Source: Nostoc mirabile CHAB5784 (GTDB lineage Bacteria > Cyanobacteriota > Cyanobacteriia > Cyanobacteriales > Nostocaceae). Taken from it: a stretch of 49,679 nt of DNA. Both the position numbers and the translations under genes were made by a program. Below are positions 8,987 through 20,100 of this stretch, one piece after another. Position 1 is the first letter of the stretch. Each line of letters opens with the position of its first letter. The notes beneath the pieces are model-generated. The model was not told the DNA's origin, did not search any database, and was given only the letters and a program-made list of their open reading frames with translations. The DNA is taken from assembly GCF_020829645.1 (NCBI RefSeq), contig NZ_JAIVFS010000061.1, forward strand, positions 1 to 49,679. The letters run 5' to 3'.

Positions 8987-11900
8987 TCAAAACTTTTCCT
9001 GTTTAATTTCTAATAATTCCTGTGCTAGTAAATCGGCAATTTCGTCTTCGGATAACTCTGACCCAGAGGAGTCTGCTTTGTCTTGGGCTATTTGGGAAGG
9101 TTGGGAGTCATTTAGATGTAATACCTCTTGTATTAAGTAGGGCACCAACTTCTTGATGTTCGGATAGTCAAAAGCAACTGTGGCGGGAAGTGTGGATTTG
9201 AGGTCGGTTTGCAAACGATTTTTGAATTCGATCGCTGTCAAAGAATCCATACCCAGATCAAAAAATCCGGCTTGGAAATCAATGGCATGAGCTTGAAATC
9301 CCAAAACTTGGGCGATTTGCTGGCACACATAGGTATTGAGTAAGTCATAGCGATCGCTCTGGGCAGCTAATGACAATTGCTCTAATATAGATGATGTAGT
9401 TGGAGTTAATGAGGGCACAGGTGTCTCAAACCGTTCCAGAAATCTTGAAGATAGTCCAAGTTGTGTAAATTGTCTCCAATCAATTGGTACAACTCCCACC
9501 TGGGCAATGGGTTGAGTCAGCAGATATTGTAAAACTTGGATGCCCTCAATCGGTGCGATCGCTCTAATTCCTCGCTGTTCCATCTGGCTGGTGACTTGGG
9601 GTTGTGCAGCAGAACCAATTTGCGACCAGATACCCCAGTTAATGCTCATTGCAGGTAATCCTTGAGAGGTGCGATAGTGGGCTAAAGTATCCAGAAAAGT
9701 ATTAGCCGCAACATGATTTGCCTGTCCGGGAGAACCAAATAAGGCCGTTGCTGAGGAAAACATGATAAAATAATCCAACGGAGTGTTTTGAGTTAAAAGA
9801 TGCAGATTCCAAGCACCCATGACTTTAGCAGCCATGACCTTTTCCCAGCGCTGCCAATTCAGTTGTAGCATTACACCATCATCCAACAAACCCGCCGCAT
9901 GGATAACACCAGCCAAGGGTATAGTTGATTCTTGTATTTGCGTTAATACGGTTGCCAAGTCTTGCTGTTGTGAGACATCCACCTGGGCAACGGTGACGGT
10001 TGCACCTGCTGCTTCTAACTGCTGAATGCGAGATTTTGCAGCAGATGTGGGAGCATTACGTCCCAATAAAACAAGATGACGAGCGCCCATATCTACGAGC
10101 CATTGAGCTACCAATAAACCTAAACCGCCTAAACCACCAGTAATTAAGTAAGTGCGATCGCTTTTGAATAAGATTTGATCCCCCCTAACCCACGCCAGTT
10201 GCTTCAAGTCGGCAGAGCCGCCCAACGCACTGGCTCCCCTTAAAAAGGGGGGAACAAGGTCTTCCTGTTTCAAAGGCAAAACAAAGCCTTTCTTTAAAAC
10301 AGGTGAAACAAAGCCTTCTCTTGAAACAGGTGGGACAAAGCCCCCCTTTTTAAGGGGGGTTGGGGGGATCTGATTTGCTGCATAGCCAGTTGCCATAAGT
10401 TGGGAAACCACTACCTTACCGATGTGCTTACTCTGTTGCATATACCGAAAAGCATCCACAACATTTGCCATCGGAAATACTTGAGCGGGCAATGGTTGCA
10501 GACGATGATTAGCAAATTCCTCTACCAACTGCTGTAAGATTTGTTGCACTAATTCTGGTTGCTGTCGGCACAAATCCACGATATCGACTAAGAAATAATC
10601 TGCATTTAGTTTGACCTGTTTAACTTGTGACTCTGACCAGACGCCGATTTTGCCAATTTCCACAAATCGCCCGTGGGGTTTGAGAACCGCCAAACTCTGG
10701 GGTATAAATTCCCCACCCAGAGAATTGAGGATAATATCTACACCTTCTCCTTGAGTTTGGGCGGCAATTTCGGCACTAAAGTCGAGGGTGCGGGAGTTAA
10801 AAATATGCTGCACACCTAGTTTTTGCAATATCTCCCACTTGGAAGGACTTGCTGTGGCAAATACTTCTGCCCCAGCCATCTGGGCAATTTGAATTGCTGC
10901 TTGACCGACACCACCAGCGCCAGCGTGAATTAAAATTCTCTCGCCTGCACGAATTTTAGCCAGATGATACAATGTGTAAAATGCTGTCAAAAATGCCACA
11001 GGAATAGTAGCAGCTGACGTCACACTCAGATGTTGCGGTTTGGGTACAACCATCTGTGCATCCACAGTTACGTAATTACTAAAACTGCCACTCGCTAATG
11101 CCATCACTGTTTGTCCTACTTGGAGGTTTTTAACTCCCGTACCGACGGCAACAATATCTCCGACGCATTCACAACCCAAAAGTCCTGCATCTCCAGGATA
11201 TAAATCCAAGGCATTCAACACATCACGGAAGTTTAACCCAGTCGCCCGGATACAGATTTCTACTTCTTTAGTAGCTGGGGAACGACGGTTGATAGTTTGG
11301 AAGTACAGATTTTCTAGAGTTCCTCGCTGATTAATTATCAGTTGACGCAAAGATGTATCAATAGGAGAATACCTCGCAAGTCTTGCGACACGGCGAGTTT
11401 GACCGCGCCAAGCAATATCCTCTTCTGGGGAATTTGCCAGCAATTCTTGTAACAGGATATCTAATTGTGCTGTGAGCGATCGCACTGGGTCAAGATCCAA
11501 GCAGCGACAGCGTAATGGATGCTCTAACCGCATAACTTTACTCATCCCCCACAAAGTAGCAGCAGCCATACCGGGGATATCGTTTTCTACACCTGTGGCT
11601 ACACTTCCCTGAGTTACTTGCCACCATTGAGGCTGGGTAGCTAGTGTTGACAGTGTTTGTAACCAATGCGATACTTGACCACAAAGAACTTGTTGTGTTG
11701 CCATTAGTTGCTCTGTAGTCATCTCGTTGGTGTGGGGTACATCCAAACCCCAAAGATTGATCAGGTGGGATGGGGTAAAGGGTAGAGTAAAATTTGAATC
11801 TGCTGTAAATACAAGATGACAAGTTGCGCCTTGTGCCTCTAAAGCTGCCGCAAGTTGCAAACCAACACCTTGCTGATCTGCTAAAATTAACCAACATTGA

Positions 11901-14900
11901 GGCTGGGTTGCATTCAAGTATTGTAGGGGAGATGGGGGAGATGAGGAAAATGAAAGAATTAATTTGTCTCCCCTTTCTCCCTCATCTCTAGATAATTTGG
12001 GAGTTTGGGCAATCAACACGGCTTGTTGATCAAAAAATTGGGAATTCTCTATTGTTGGGTTGAGAAGGGTTGTAGATTCAAATCCCACATCCTTTAATAA
12101 TTCCTGCCATTTTTTGCTAGAAATTAAGGGATAATTTGGACGCAATACTTGGTCTTGGAAGCGCCACCACCCCTCAGTTAAGCCAAAAATTAAGTCTAAC
12201 CAACGCACGCTTTGCACACCTTCTAATAAGATCAGTAATCCACCAGGGGATAATAATTGCTTGATGTTGGTGACAGTTTGGTGCAAATCTTGGGTGGCGT
12301 GGAGGACGTTGGCAGCAATAACAATATCAAAGCTCTTTTCTGTGAACCCTTGGGTAGATAAGGATTTCTCAATATCGAAAAGCTGGTAACGCACGCCAGA
12401 ATAACTGGCAAATCGCTGTTGTGCTTTGCTCAAAAATAAAGGTGAAACATCGGTGAAAAAATACTCAACTTTTCGTTGTGCTAATTCTGGTAAAATATGG
12501 GCTGTAGTGCTACCAGTACCAGCGCCAATTTCGAGAATCCGCAGGGTTGATTCTGGTGGTATCTGTTCTATAACCGCCATCAGTGCCTGTTGCACTAAAG
12601 TATTCATCACCTGTGCCACTGGTGAATTTTGGTAAAGTTGCGTCAGGTCACTGAAGTCTCCTTCGGGAAATAGTAACTGTAAAGAATCGATGCTTCCTTG
12701 TAAGACTTCTGGCAAATGACTAGTACAGCGTTCGAGTAAAGTGAGTTCTGCTGTTGCACTGGGGTAGGTTTGGCGCAAATGGGCAAAGACTGGGGTAGTT
12801 GCAGTGGGTTGAGTTGTTCTCAAAACCCGCCAGTATTCATCCTGTTTTTGTAAAATCCCCTCTTCTTGGAGCATTTGCAACAAGCGGTGACACAATCGCT
12901 GATGATGACTAACAACGCCCATTGCTAGCATTGCCTTATTAGTCGAGAATTCCTCACCGGGTTGCAGTGAAAATTGCAACTGCCCGAATGCCTCAAGTAC
13001 ACAAGCAATACTCAACTCCTCCAGTTGTGGTAATAATGATGCGTAGGCTTCAAGCTCTGGCTGATTTTGGGTGAATTGTGCGGAAATATGTTTGCTAATG
13101 GTAGACGGATTCTGCAAAGTATGGAATAATAATCCTACGGAGTTTATTGGGTGTTCTTCCCATTCCACTTGATACAACCAATCTTGCCAAGTATTCAACT
13201 CAGCATTTCTCAAACTATCCTGTCTGACTGGCTGGATTTGTAAGCCGTCAATGGTTGCCACTAAACTACCATCTGGATTTAATAGTTGCAAGTCGGCAAT
13301 GTAGGAAGACTCGTCGCGAAGTTCCACATAACTCCAGAGGCTCTCACTTAGCTGACCATACCAACGTACCTGCTCTACACCTACAGGTAAGTACGCTGTG
13401 GATGGCTCAGAAGTGAGGAAGATTGCACCCATTACCTGAAAACAAGCATCCAACAAAACGGGATGAATTTGATAATAGGATGGATCTGTGAGCAATGGAG
13501 ATAAACGAATCTCGCCTAAAGCTTGTTTTTCTCCCCACCAGAGGCGTTGAATTGCTTGGAAGGACTTTCCATATTCCACTCCCAATTCTTGGCAAGTTTG
13601 ATAGTAGGATGTTACAGCAATTTCTTGAGGGCAAGTTGTTTGTAGTTGAGTTAAATCTACAGTGGTATACCCCTCCCCAGCCCTCCCGATGCATTGGGGA
13701 GGGTGTCCAATAGGATCGTTTTGGAGGATGCCTGTAGCATGAGTTACCCATGCTGCATCTTGGGAAATATTGTCTGTGCTGGCAATTTCAAATTGGTAGG
13801 TTTGTTGATCTACTGCTTGGAGAATGAGTTGCAGGGTGGTAGTTGTACTTTCTGTCAGAAATAATGCTTTGCTAATGACAATATCTCTGATCGTGTAAGC
13901 ATCAGTTTTCCAGATTTCTTTTGCTGCTGTCAATGCCATCTCCACATAGCCCGCAGCTGGCATGACGATATGATGGAAAACTTGATGATGTTGCAAAAAT
14001 AGCGGCTGATTCTGGCTGATTTGACTTTGAAAATAAATTTTCTCTGTATGGGCTAGTTGTAATCTCTGTCCCAACAAAGGATGTTGATGGAAATACCTGT
14101 TTTGTGGTACTATTCTGTCCTGTTCAACCCAAAAGCGCTGACGTTGAAATGGATAAGTAGGTACTAAAACACGCTGAGGTAATTCGTCACCTTCAAAGTT
14201 CTGCCAATTGATATTCACACCCCGCATATATAATGATGCCAAACTGGATAGCATCACCTGCCAATCGCTTTGTCCTGAACGCAAACTTGGCAACCATGTG
14301 AGGTTTTGGGCTTCTGGAAGACAGGTTTGTGCGATACTGAGCAAAGTCGGTTTTGCACCAATTTCCACAAAGACTTCGCAACCTTCTTGTGCTAATGTCT
14401 GAATGCCAGCAGCAAACTGCACAGGTTGGCGGATATGACGACACCAATACTCAGGTGTAGCAATTTCTGCACCGATGATTTTGCCAGTGATATTCGAGAC
14501 TAGTGGAATTTGGGGGGGATAGTAGGAAATGCTCTGTTGCATTTGCTCAAACTCTCTGAGCATCAGCTCCATTAAGGGAGAGTGAAAAGCATGGGAGACT
14601 GAAAGTATTGTAGTTTTTATCCCTTGGTTTTGCAAGGTTTCTACAAGTTGCGCGATCGCTGTTTGCTCTCCAGAAATTACTGTATTATTTGGTGCATTAA
14701 TTGCCGCAATAGATATTTGTTGTTCAAATATTTGCAGTTGTTGGGCGATGTCTGCCGCAGATGCAGCAACTACCACCATTTTACCATTATCAGGCAACTG
14801 CTGCATTAAACGAGCGCGGTTGGTAATCAACTTGAGTCCATCCTCTAAACTAAAAACTCCTGCAATACAAGCTGCAACATACTCGCCGACACTGTGTCCC

Positions 14901-16906
14901 ATTACAAAATCCGGTTGCACTCCCCAAGAGAGCCATAGTTGACACAAAGCATATTCGAGGACAAATAAGGCTGGTTGGGTGTAGATAGTTTGGGATAAAT
15001 TTTGGGAGTTGGGAGAGACGCGATTAATCGCGTCTGTACTGGGGAGTGGGGAAAGATAAAGTAGATTTCGCAAATCTAAGCCTAAGTCGGGATGCAATAA
15101 CTCACAGCAGTAATCAATTTGGTGGCGAAAAGAGGATTGAGTCTCGTACAGTTCTCTACCCATATTGATATACTGGCTGCCTTGTCCGGTGAAGAGAAAG
15201 GCGATTTTAGATACTTGACTTTTAGATATATCTGTAGTATTGTCTAAATAATTTACAAGATTTTCATAACATAATATATAAGAATTGGCGGGTATCGCCA
15301 GACGATATTCAAAGTGCGATCGCCCAGCGTTAGCGGTAAAGCAAACATTAGCGAAGTGCGTATCCGGTGGCGTTGCTAGATAGTTTTTATAAAGTTGGGC
15401 GAGTTCTCGTAATCCTTGGGGAGTTTTGGCGGAGAGCGTGAGTAGGTGCAAAGGACGTTCAATAGCATCTGAATTTTGAATTTTGAATTTTGAATTTTGA
15501 ATTGATGAAGGTGCATTTTCTAAGATGATATGCACATTTGTACCACTCATCCCAAAGGAACTAATACCAGCTAGTCGCTGTTTATTCTGATCCTGCCAAG
15601 GAGTTAATTTTTGTGGAACGGCAAGGGGTAATTTGTCCCAAGGAATGTAGGGGTTGGGTTGTTGGAAATTCAGGTGGGGTGGAATTTGCTGGTGCTGGAG
15701 GGCAAGAATTACTTTGATTAATCCAGCAATTCCAGCGGCTCCTTCGAGATGTCCAATGTTGGTTTTGACGGAACCAATGTATAACGATTCATCTTTTGTT
15801 CTACCTTCACCTAAAGCTTTGGCTAAGGCCAAAACTTCGATGGGGTCGCCCAATACCGTACCTGTACCGTGGGTTTCTACATATTGAATTTGCTTAGGTT
15901 CTAACCGCGCATTTTTCAAAGCTTGACGAATTACTGCTGACTGCGCCGTGCCATTGGGGGCTGTCAAACCGTTGCTGCTACCGTCGTGATTTACTGCCGA
16001 GCCTCGAATCACCGCTAAAATTGGGTCATGGTTAGCGATCGCTTTTGAAAGTCGTTTCAGGACAACAATGCCACAGCCTTCTCCCCGTCCATAACCATCT
16101 GCTGCGGCATCAAAGGTTTTGCAACGTCCATCCACTGCCAAAGCTTGCAATTTGCAAAAGCCGATCATTGGCTCTGGCGCTAATATCAGATTTACACCTC
16201 CCACCAATGCTAAATCAGATTCCCCGGTGCGGAGACTTTCAGATGCTAAATGCAGTGCCAGTAGGGAAGAAGAACAAGTTGTATCCAACTGCATCACCGG
16301 CCCTTGTAGTCCTAAAACATAGGCGATACGTCCGGCGGTGATACTGCGGGTGTTGCCCAAGCTGCTGTAAGCATCAATTTGTCTGGGATCGTTAGATGCA
16401 ATGCTGTATTTGGCGTAGTCATCAAAACAGACACCAATAAATACCCCGGTGCGACTACCTTTCAACTGTTGGGGAGATTGTCCGGCTCGTTCCAATGCTT
16501 CATAGCTGACTTCCAGTAAGAGGCGTTGTTGAGGATCTATGGCTGCGGCTTCACGGGGAGAAATGCCAAAAAAACGGGCATCAAATTGATCTACCCCGTC
16601 GATAAAATAACCGTAGCGGGTGTACATTTTTCCAGGTGCATCAGGATTAGTGTCGTAGTAAGCTGCTACGTCCCAACGGTCAGAGGGAATCTCGCTCACC
16701 GCATTGACACCATTCTGCAAGAGTTGCCAAAATGCTTCGGGATTATTTGCACCACCCGGAAAGCGACAAGCCATGCCAATAACTGCAATCGCTTCGGTTT
16801 TTTGTGACTCAATGGCTGTTAATTCTGCTCGTAACTGGCGCATTTCCAGTAAAGCATCCTTGAGCAAAGCTTGATAGTTGATGTTTGGCGATGATGAATT
16901 GCTCAT
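8987..16906 (-). CDS. Type I polyketide synthase, one reducing C-methylating module (KS-AT-DH-cMT-ER-KR-ACP)
   Basis: This is the middle gene of the operon and the first extension module. Domains by nucleotide position: KS about 16790-15530 (DTTCSSS, ETHGTGT, KTNIGH); AT about 15210-14130 (GHSVGE, HAFHS, malonyl type); DH about 14095-13190 (His in LQHHQVF, Asp in LDACFQ); methyltransferase around 12900-12060 (LEIGAGTGS at 12520); structural KR about 11900-11380; ER about 11300-10390; KR about 10160-9570 (TGGLGGLGL; His replaces the usual catalytic Tyr in ANHVAAN); ACP about 9310-9130 (GMDSL). The N-terminus (YQALLKDALLEMRQLRAEL) is a coiled-coil docking type, and the tail (LSEDEIADLLAQELLEI) fits a C-terminal docking helix. 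It closely parallels the 808-8688 gene, suggesting module duplication. Five repeat insertions are annotated separately. Confidence 0.95.
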   Translation of the reverse strand: MSNSSSPNINYQALLKDALLEMRQLRAELTAIESQKTEAIAVIGMACRFPGGANNPEAFWQLLQNGVNAVSEIPSDRWDVAAYYDTNPDAPGKMYTRYGYFIDGVDQFDARFFGISPREAAAIDPQQRLLLEVSYEALERAGQSPQQLKGSRTGVFIGVCFDDYAKYSIASNDPRQIDAYSSLGNTRSITAGRIAYVLGLQGPVMQLDTTCSSSLLALHLASESLRTGESDLALVGGVNLILAPEPMIGFCKLQALAVDGRCKTFDAAADGYGRGEGCGIVVLKRLSKAIANHDPILAVIRGSAVNHDGSSNGLTAPNGTAQSAVIRQALKNARLEPKQIQYVETHGTGTVLGDPIEVLALAKALGEGRTKDESLYIGSVKTNIGHLEGAAGIAGLIKVILALQHQQIPPHLNFQQPNPYIPWDKLPLAVPQKLTPWQDQNKQRLAGISSFGMSGTNVHIILENAPSSIQNSKFKIQNSDAIERPLHLLTLSAKTPQGLRELAQLYKNYLATPPDTHFANVCFTANAGRSHFEYRLAIPANSYILCYENLVNYLDNTTDISKSQVSKIAFLFTGQGSQYINMGRELYETQSSFRHQIDYCCELLHPDLGLDLRNLLYLSPLPSTDAINRVSPNSQNLSQTIYTQPALFVLEYALCQLWLSWGVQPDFVMGHSVGEYVAACIAGVFSLEDGLKLITNRARLMQQLPDNGKMVVVAASAADIAQQLQIFEQQISIAAINAPNNTVISGEQTAIAQLVETLQNQGIKTTILSVSHAFHSPLMELMLREFEQMQQSISYYPPQIPLVSNITGKIIGAEIATPEYWCRHIRQPVQFAAGIQTLAQEGCEVFVEIGAKPTLLSIAQTCLPEAQNLTWLPSLRSGQSDWQVMLSSLASLYMRGVNINWQNFEGDELPQRVLVPTYPFQRQRFWVEQDRIVPQNRYFHQHPLLGQRLQLAHTEKIYFQSQISQNQPLFLQHHQVFHHIVMPAAGYVEMALTAAKEIWKTDAYTIRDIVISKALFLTESTTTTLQLILQAVDQQTYQFEIASTDNISQDAAWVTHATGILQNDPIGHPPQCIGRAGEGYTTVDLTQLQTTCPQEIAVTSYYQTCQELGVEYGKSFQAIQRLWWGEKQALGEIRLSPLLTDPSYYQIHPVLLDACFQVMGAIFLTSEPSTAYLPVGVEQVRWYGQLSESLWSYVELRDESSYIADLQLLNPDGSLVATIDGLQIQPVRQDSLRNAELNTWQDWLYQVEWEEHPINSVGLLFHTLQNPSTISKHISAQFTQNQPELEAYASLLPQLEELSIACVLEAFGQLQFSLQPGEEFSTNKAMLAMGVVSHHQRLCHRLLQMLQEEGILQKQDEYWRVLRTTQPTATTPVFAHLRQTYPSATAELTLLERCTSHLPEVLQGSIDSLQLLFPEGDFSDLTQLYQNSPVAQVMNTLVQQALMAVIEQIPPESTLRILEIGAGTGSTTAHILPELAQRKVEYFFTDVSPLFLSKAQQRFASYSGVRYQLFDIEKSLSTQGFTEKSFDIVIAANVLHATQDLHQTVTNIKQLLSPGGLLILLEGVQSVRWLDLIFGLTEGWWRFQDQVLRPNYPLISSKKWQELLKDVGFESTTLLNPTIENSQFFDQQAVLIAQTPKLSRDEGERGDKLILSFSSSPPSPLQYLNATQPQCWLILADQQGVGLQLAAALEAQGATCHLVFTADSNFTLPFTPSHLINLWGLDVPHTNEMTTEQLMATQQVLCGQVSHWLQTLSTLATQPQWWQVTQGSVATGVENDIPGMAAATLWGMSKVMRLEHPLRCRCLDLDPVRSLTAQLDILLQELLANSPEEDIAWRGQTRRVARLARYSPIDTSLRQLIINQRGTLENLYFQTINRRSPATKEVEICIRATGLNFRDVLNALDLYPGDAGLLGCECVGDIVAVGTGVKNLQVGQTVMALASGSFSNYVTVDAQMVVPKPQHLSVTSAATIPVAFLTAFYTLYHLAKIRAGERILIHAGAGGVGQAAIQIAQMAGAEVFATASPSKWEILQKLGVQHIFNSRTLDFSAEIAAQTQGEGVDIILNSLGGEFIPQSLAVLKPHGRFVEIGKIGVWSESQVKQVKLNADYFLVDIVDLCRQQPELVQQILQQLVEEFANHRLQPLPAQVFPMANVVDAFRYMQQSKHIGKVVVSQLMATGYAANQIPPTPLKKGGFVPPVSREGFVSPVLKKGFVLPLKQEDLVPPFLRGASALGGSADLKQLAWVRGDQILFKSDRTYLITGGLGGLGLLVAQWLVDMGARHLVLLGRNAPTSAAKSRIQQLEAAGATVTVAQVDVSQQQDLATVLTQIQESTIPLAGVIHAAGLLDDGVMLQLNWQRWEKVMAAKVMGAWNLHLLTQNTPLDYFIMFSSATALFGSPGQANHVAANTFLDTLAHYRTSQGLPAMSINWGIWSQIGSAAQPQVTSQMEQRGIRAIAPIEGIQVLQYLLTQPIAQVGVVPIDWRQFTQLGLSSRFLERFETPVPSLTPTTSSILEQLSLAAQSDRYDLLNTYVCQQIAQVLGFQAHAIDFQAGFFDLGMDSLTAIEFKNRLQTDLKSTLPATVAFDYPNIKKLVPYLIQEVLHLNDSQPSQIAQDKADSSGSELSEDEIADLLAQELLEIKQEKF
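10177..10370. repeat. Composite mobile repeat in the ER-KR linker of PKS
   Basis: The ends are GATCCCCCCTAACCC and GGGTTGGGGGGATC, matching the non-coding element at 47052-47127. Inside are a fragment related to repeats near 46862-46945 and four 27-bp units encoding GFVPPVSRE, GFVSPVLKK, GFVLPLKQE and DLVPPFLRG. The whole 194-bp block is open in the PKS frame and adds about 65 residues. Confidence 0.88.
11930..11995. repeat. Purine/pyrimidine inverted low-complexity repeat in PKS linker
   Basis: A GGGGAGATGGGGGAGATGAG arm and a CTCCCCTTTCTCCCTCATCTC arm face each other. They are translated as an Asp/Glu/Gly then Ser/Pro-rich linker (RDEGERGDKLILSFSSSPPS) between the methyltransferase and structural KR. 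A similar low-complexity tract lies near 17245-17320 in the loading gene. Confidence 0.65.
13669..13704. repeat. CCCGATGCATTGGGG-type repeat inside the PKS DH domain
   Basis: CCCTCCCCAGCCCTCCCGAT then GCATTGGGGAGGG is read in frame as GHPPQCIGRAGEG. The sister DH domain of the 808-8688 gene lacks these residues at the equivalent place, which marks this as an insertion. Confidence 0.8.
15016..15035. repeat. 20-bp palindrome inside the AT domain of PKS
   Basis: AGACGCGATT followed by its exact inverse, read as DAINRV in an AT surface loop. It is the core of the palindrome at 3719-3746. Confidence 0.85.
15476..15503. repeat. Heptad tandem repeats (TTTGAAT) in the KS-AT linker
   Basis: About four tandem heptads are read in frame as IQNSKFKIQNS. 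The same heptads occur in non-coding DNA at 42026-42055. Confidence 0.85.
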
Positions 16907-17164
16907 GAGGAATATGGGTTTAATAATTTATAGCGTTTTACCCCACCCTAACTCTCCCCGATGCATTGGGCAGCCACTGCGCCCTTGCGGCAATGCCCGA
17001 CTTGTTCGCGTAGCGGCGACCACAGGAGAAGCAAGTGGCGTGAGGGAACTGGATTTATAATTTCCCCCGATGCATTGGGGAATGAACTGGATTTTTGATT
17101 TCCCCCCAAATGCATCGGGGGGATTAAGGGGGATAATTCCAGGATCGGAATGAGATTTGTGTGT
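16907..17164. repeat. Spacer between the loading gene and the first PKS, repeat-filled
   Basis: It contains three CCCCGATGCATTGGGG-type palindromes (about 16958, 17064 and 17104). It also carries a 35-bp segment at 16974-17008 (GCGCCCTTGCGGCAATGCCC...) that recurs at 42831-42865. I see no gene or clear promoter. Confidence 0.8.
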
Positions 17165-20100
17165 TCATGAGCGTGTCCTTTGTCGTGCTATGGCAATTTC
17201 TTGAGCTAACAGTTCTGCCATTTCTGCTGCTGATAAATCTTCTAATGAGGGGGATGAGGAGAACAAGGAAGAATTTTCTCCCTCATCTCCCTCATCTCCC
17301 CCATCTCCCCCTGGCTGAGTTTCAAAGGTATCGCTCAAATAACGGGCTAAATCTTCAATTGTGGGAAAATTCCAGGCGATGGTTGCTTCTAATCTCTGAG
17401 AAATACCCAACCATTCTTGTAAATCTTGAGCTAATTCTACCGCCGTAACAGAATCGATGCCGTAGTCAGCAAAGGCTTTCGTTGAGTCAATTTCTGAGAT
17501 AGAAATGTGCAATTTCTGACTCAACCAAGTGATTAACCAGGTTTGGATTTCGGAATTAAACCCACTTCTTCTTAACTCTGTTCTTCGTAAGGGGAAGTTG
17601 GGAACAGTTAAGTTCTGGGATGGATTTTCTAAGGAGACTGTTGATTTACGTAACAATTCATCTAGCTGATCGTCTTCACCTGCTAAAGTTTGTTCTACAT
17701 CACCAATCGTCTGTGCATACTCACTAATTAAATTAGCTGTTGTTTGCACGTTGGCTAATGGCAAGTTATCAGGTGCAAAATTTAAAGTTTGGTGGAGTTT
17801 CTCTTCAAACCGATTTTTGATCCAAGCGATCGCTCTTTGGATATTCGCTGATTTATCTATCATACCTGCCATTGCTGCCCAAAGGATAGCATCACTCGCC
17901 AATTCACCAAGTTGATGAGATGCCCAGCGCTGGATAGTTATATTATTAGTGAAGTGTAGGCGTAGCCCGCCGTAGGCATCGCTAATTCTTTCTACTGCAT
18001 CAGCTAATCTTTGGGCTACTTCCACCGCACCCAAAGTCTGAGTCAGAAAATGTTGCAGTTCTTCGCCCTGTTTCAGCACACGCGCACCCAAAAATCCACA
18101 TAAGGTTTCAGTCGGCCCTTCAAATATCCGAAAAACTCGCGCATCTCGAAGGATTTGTGGTGCTAGGTTGCTTTCGATATAGCCGCGTCCACCCAAGGTT
18201 TGTACCAGTAAATCTGCTGCTTGCCAGTAAAATTCGGGGGCAGAAATTTTACAAGCTGTGTACGCTTCTACAGGGACAGTAATTCCTTGGTCGAGTAACT
18301 CACAAATTCGCATCACCAAAGTTTCAACTGCGGTAATTGCGGCTGTCAATTGCTCAAGGCGATGTAACACCACAGGATGCTCTAGCAATCGTCCGGTAGC
18401 AATTTGACGACGCTCACTGTAGCGCCACATCAGTTGGAGGCAGCGTTTCATCCCACCTACACAAGCAGCTGCGATCGCTAATCTACCATACATCATCGCA
18501 TCCTGGGCAACGCTCATCCCTGTCCCCACAGTACCCAAAAGTTGCTCAGATGTGACGGGGACATCTTCTAAATAAACGGTATTTTGCACCATCCCCCGCA
18601 TTCCCATCGTCAGCGCTTCTTTTCCCTGGCGCAATCCAGGGCTACCCCGACGCACTGCAAAACCGCTAATACCTTGATGTGAATGTTGGACAAACACATT
18701 AATTACACCCGCCCAAGCCGCAGAACCACTCCAAATTTTTTCACCCCGCAACCGCCAACCATTACTATTTGCGATCGCTTGGGATGCGATCGCTTGGGGA
18801 TTAGCACCTGCTCCCGGTTCCGTGAGGGCAAATGCTGCTAATTCCCTTCCCGTGGCAAGCATTGGCAGTAATTCTTCCTTCAGGGATGACGTACCATGCA
18901 GCAAAATTGGGCGAATTCCCAACACGTTATTCAGTCCCACAAACAGCGCTAAGGTAGAATCTATTGCCCCCAACTGTTGTATAATTCTGATGGTGTCCGT
19001 ATGTCCCAAACCCAATCCACCATAACTAGGCGGTACTTGCATTCCCAACAGCCCCTGATTACCAAAGTCCAAGACAACGTGGGGCGGAATACAGCGCCGC
19101 TCATCCATCAAGCGCGAATTAATATGATGGTTAGCGTAATCTCGTAACCATCTAATCAAATCATCTGTTTGCTGTTTGCTACCCGCCAAATCACCCCTCC
19201 CCAACCCTCCCACCCCCCTTTCATCCCCCCTTGGTAAGGGGGGACAGAGGGGGGTGCGCGTCAGCGCGGGTGGGGTAAATTGAAGTTCCCACTGATAAAT
19301 TACATCCAAACTCTTATTGATAAACCCAGCCTGACAAGCATGGCGTTGCACCTTGCCACTAGAAGTTTTGGGGATGCTGCTCGGTTTGAGCAAGCAAATA
19401 GCATACACCTGCAATTCATGTTCGCGGGAAATTGCCCCACGAATGGCTGTAATCATGGCTGCGGTATCAAGCCCTCGCCAAGCACTGCGTTCTACTTCCT
19501 GAACAACTACTAACCGTTCTTCACCAGAAACTTCTACATTGAAAGCCGCTCCCCAATGAGGATTAAGCATTTCATGACTGTGAGCAACGCTAGCTTCAAT
19601 ATCTTGAGGGTAATAATTCTGCCCTCTGATTATAATAACATCTTTTATCCGCGCAGTGACAAATAATTCTTTACCCCGCAAAAACCCTAAATCTCCCGTC
19701 CGTAAAAATGAACCTGCTCCTGATGCCAAAGTCGCTCTAAAAGTTGCTTCTGTGTCCTCCACACGACCCCAATAACCTTGAGCTACACTCGCACCCCTAA
19801 CCCAAATTTCCCCTTCTTCCCCTTCTATACATGGTTTTTGGGATTTGGGATCAACAATCATGACTGTTTGTTCAGTGCTAGCGCAACCACAGCCAACGAT
19901 CGCCTTTTGGTCAGTAAAAGTCTCAATAGTCGGTGCTTTGTCCTTATGTCCGCCAGTGACAAATAATGTTGCTTCTGCTAACCCATAACAGGGATAGAAG
20001 GCTTCTTGCCGAAACCCATATTGAGCAAAAGTTGTAGCAAATTTTTCTAGAGTTTGCGCCCGAATTGGCTCTGCTCCGGTAAATGCGATTTCCCAACTAC

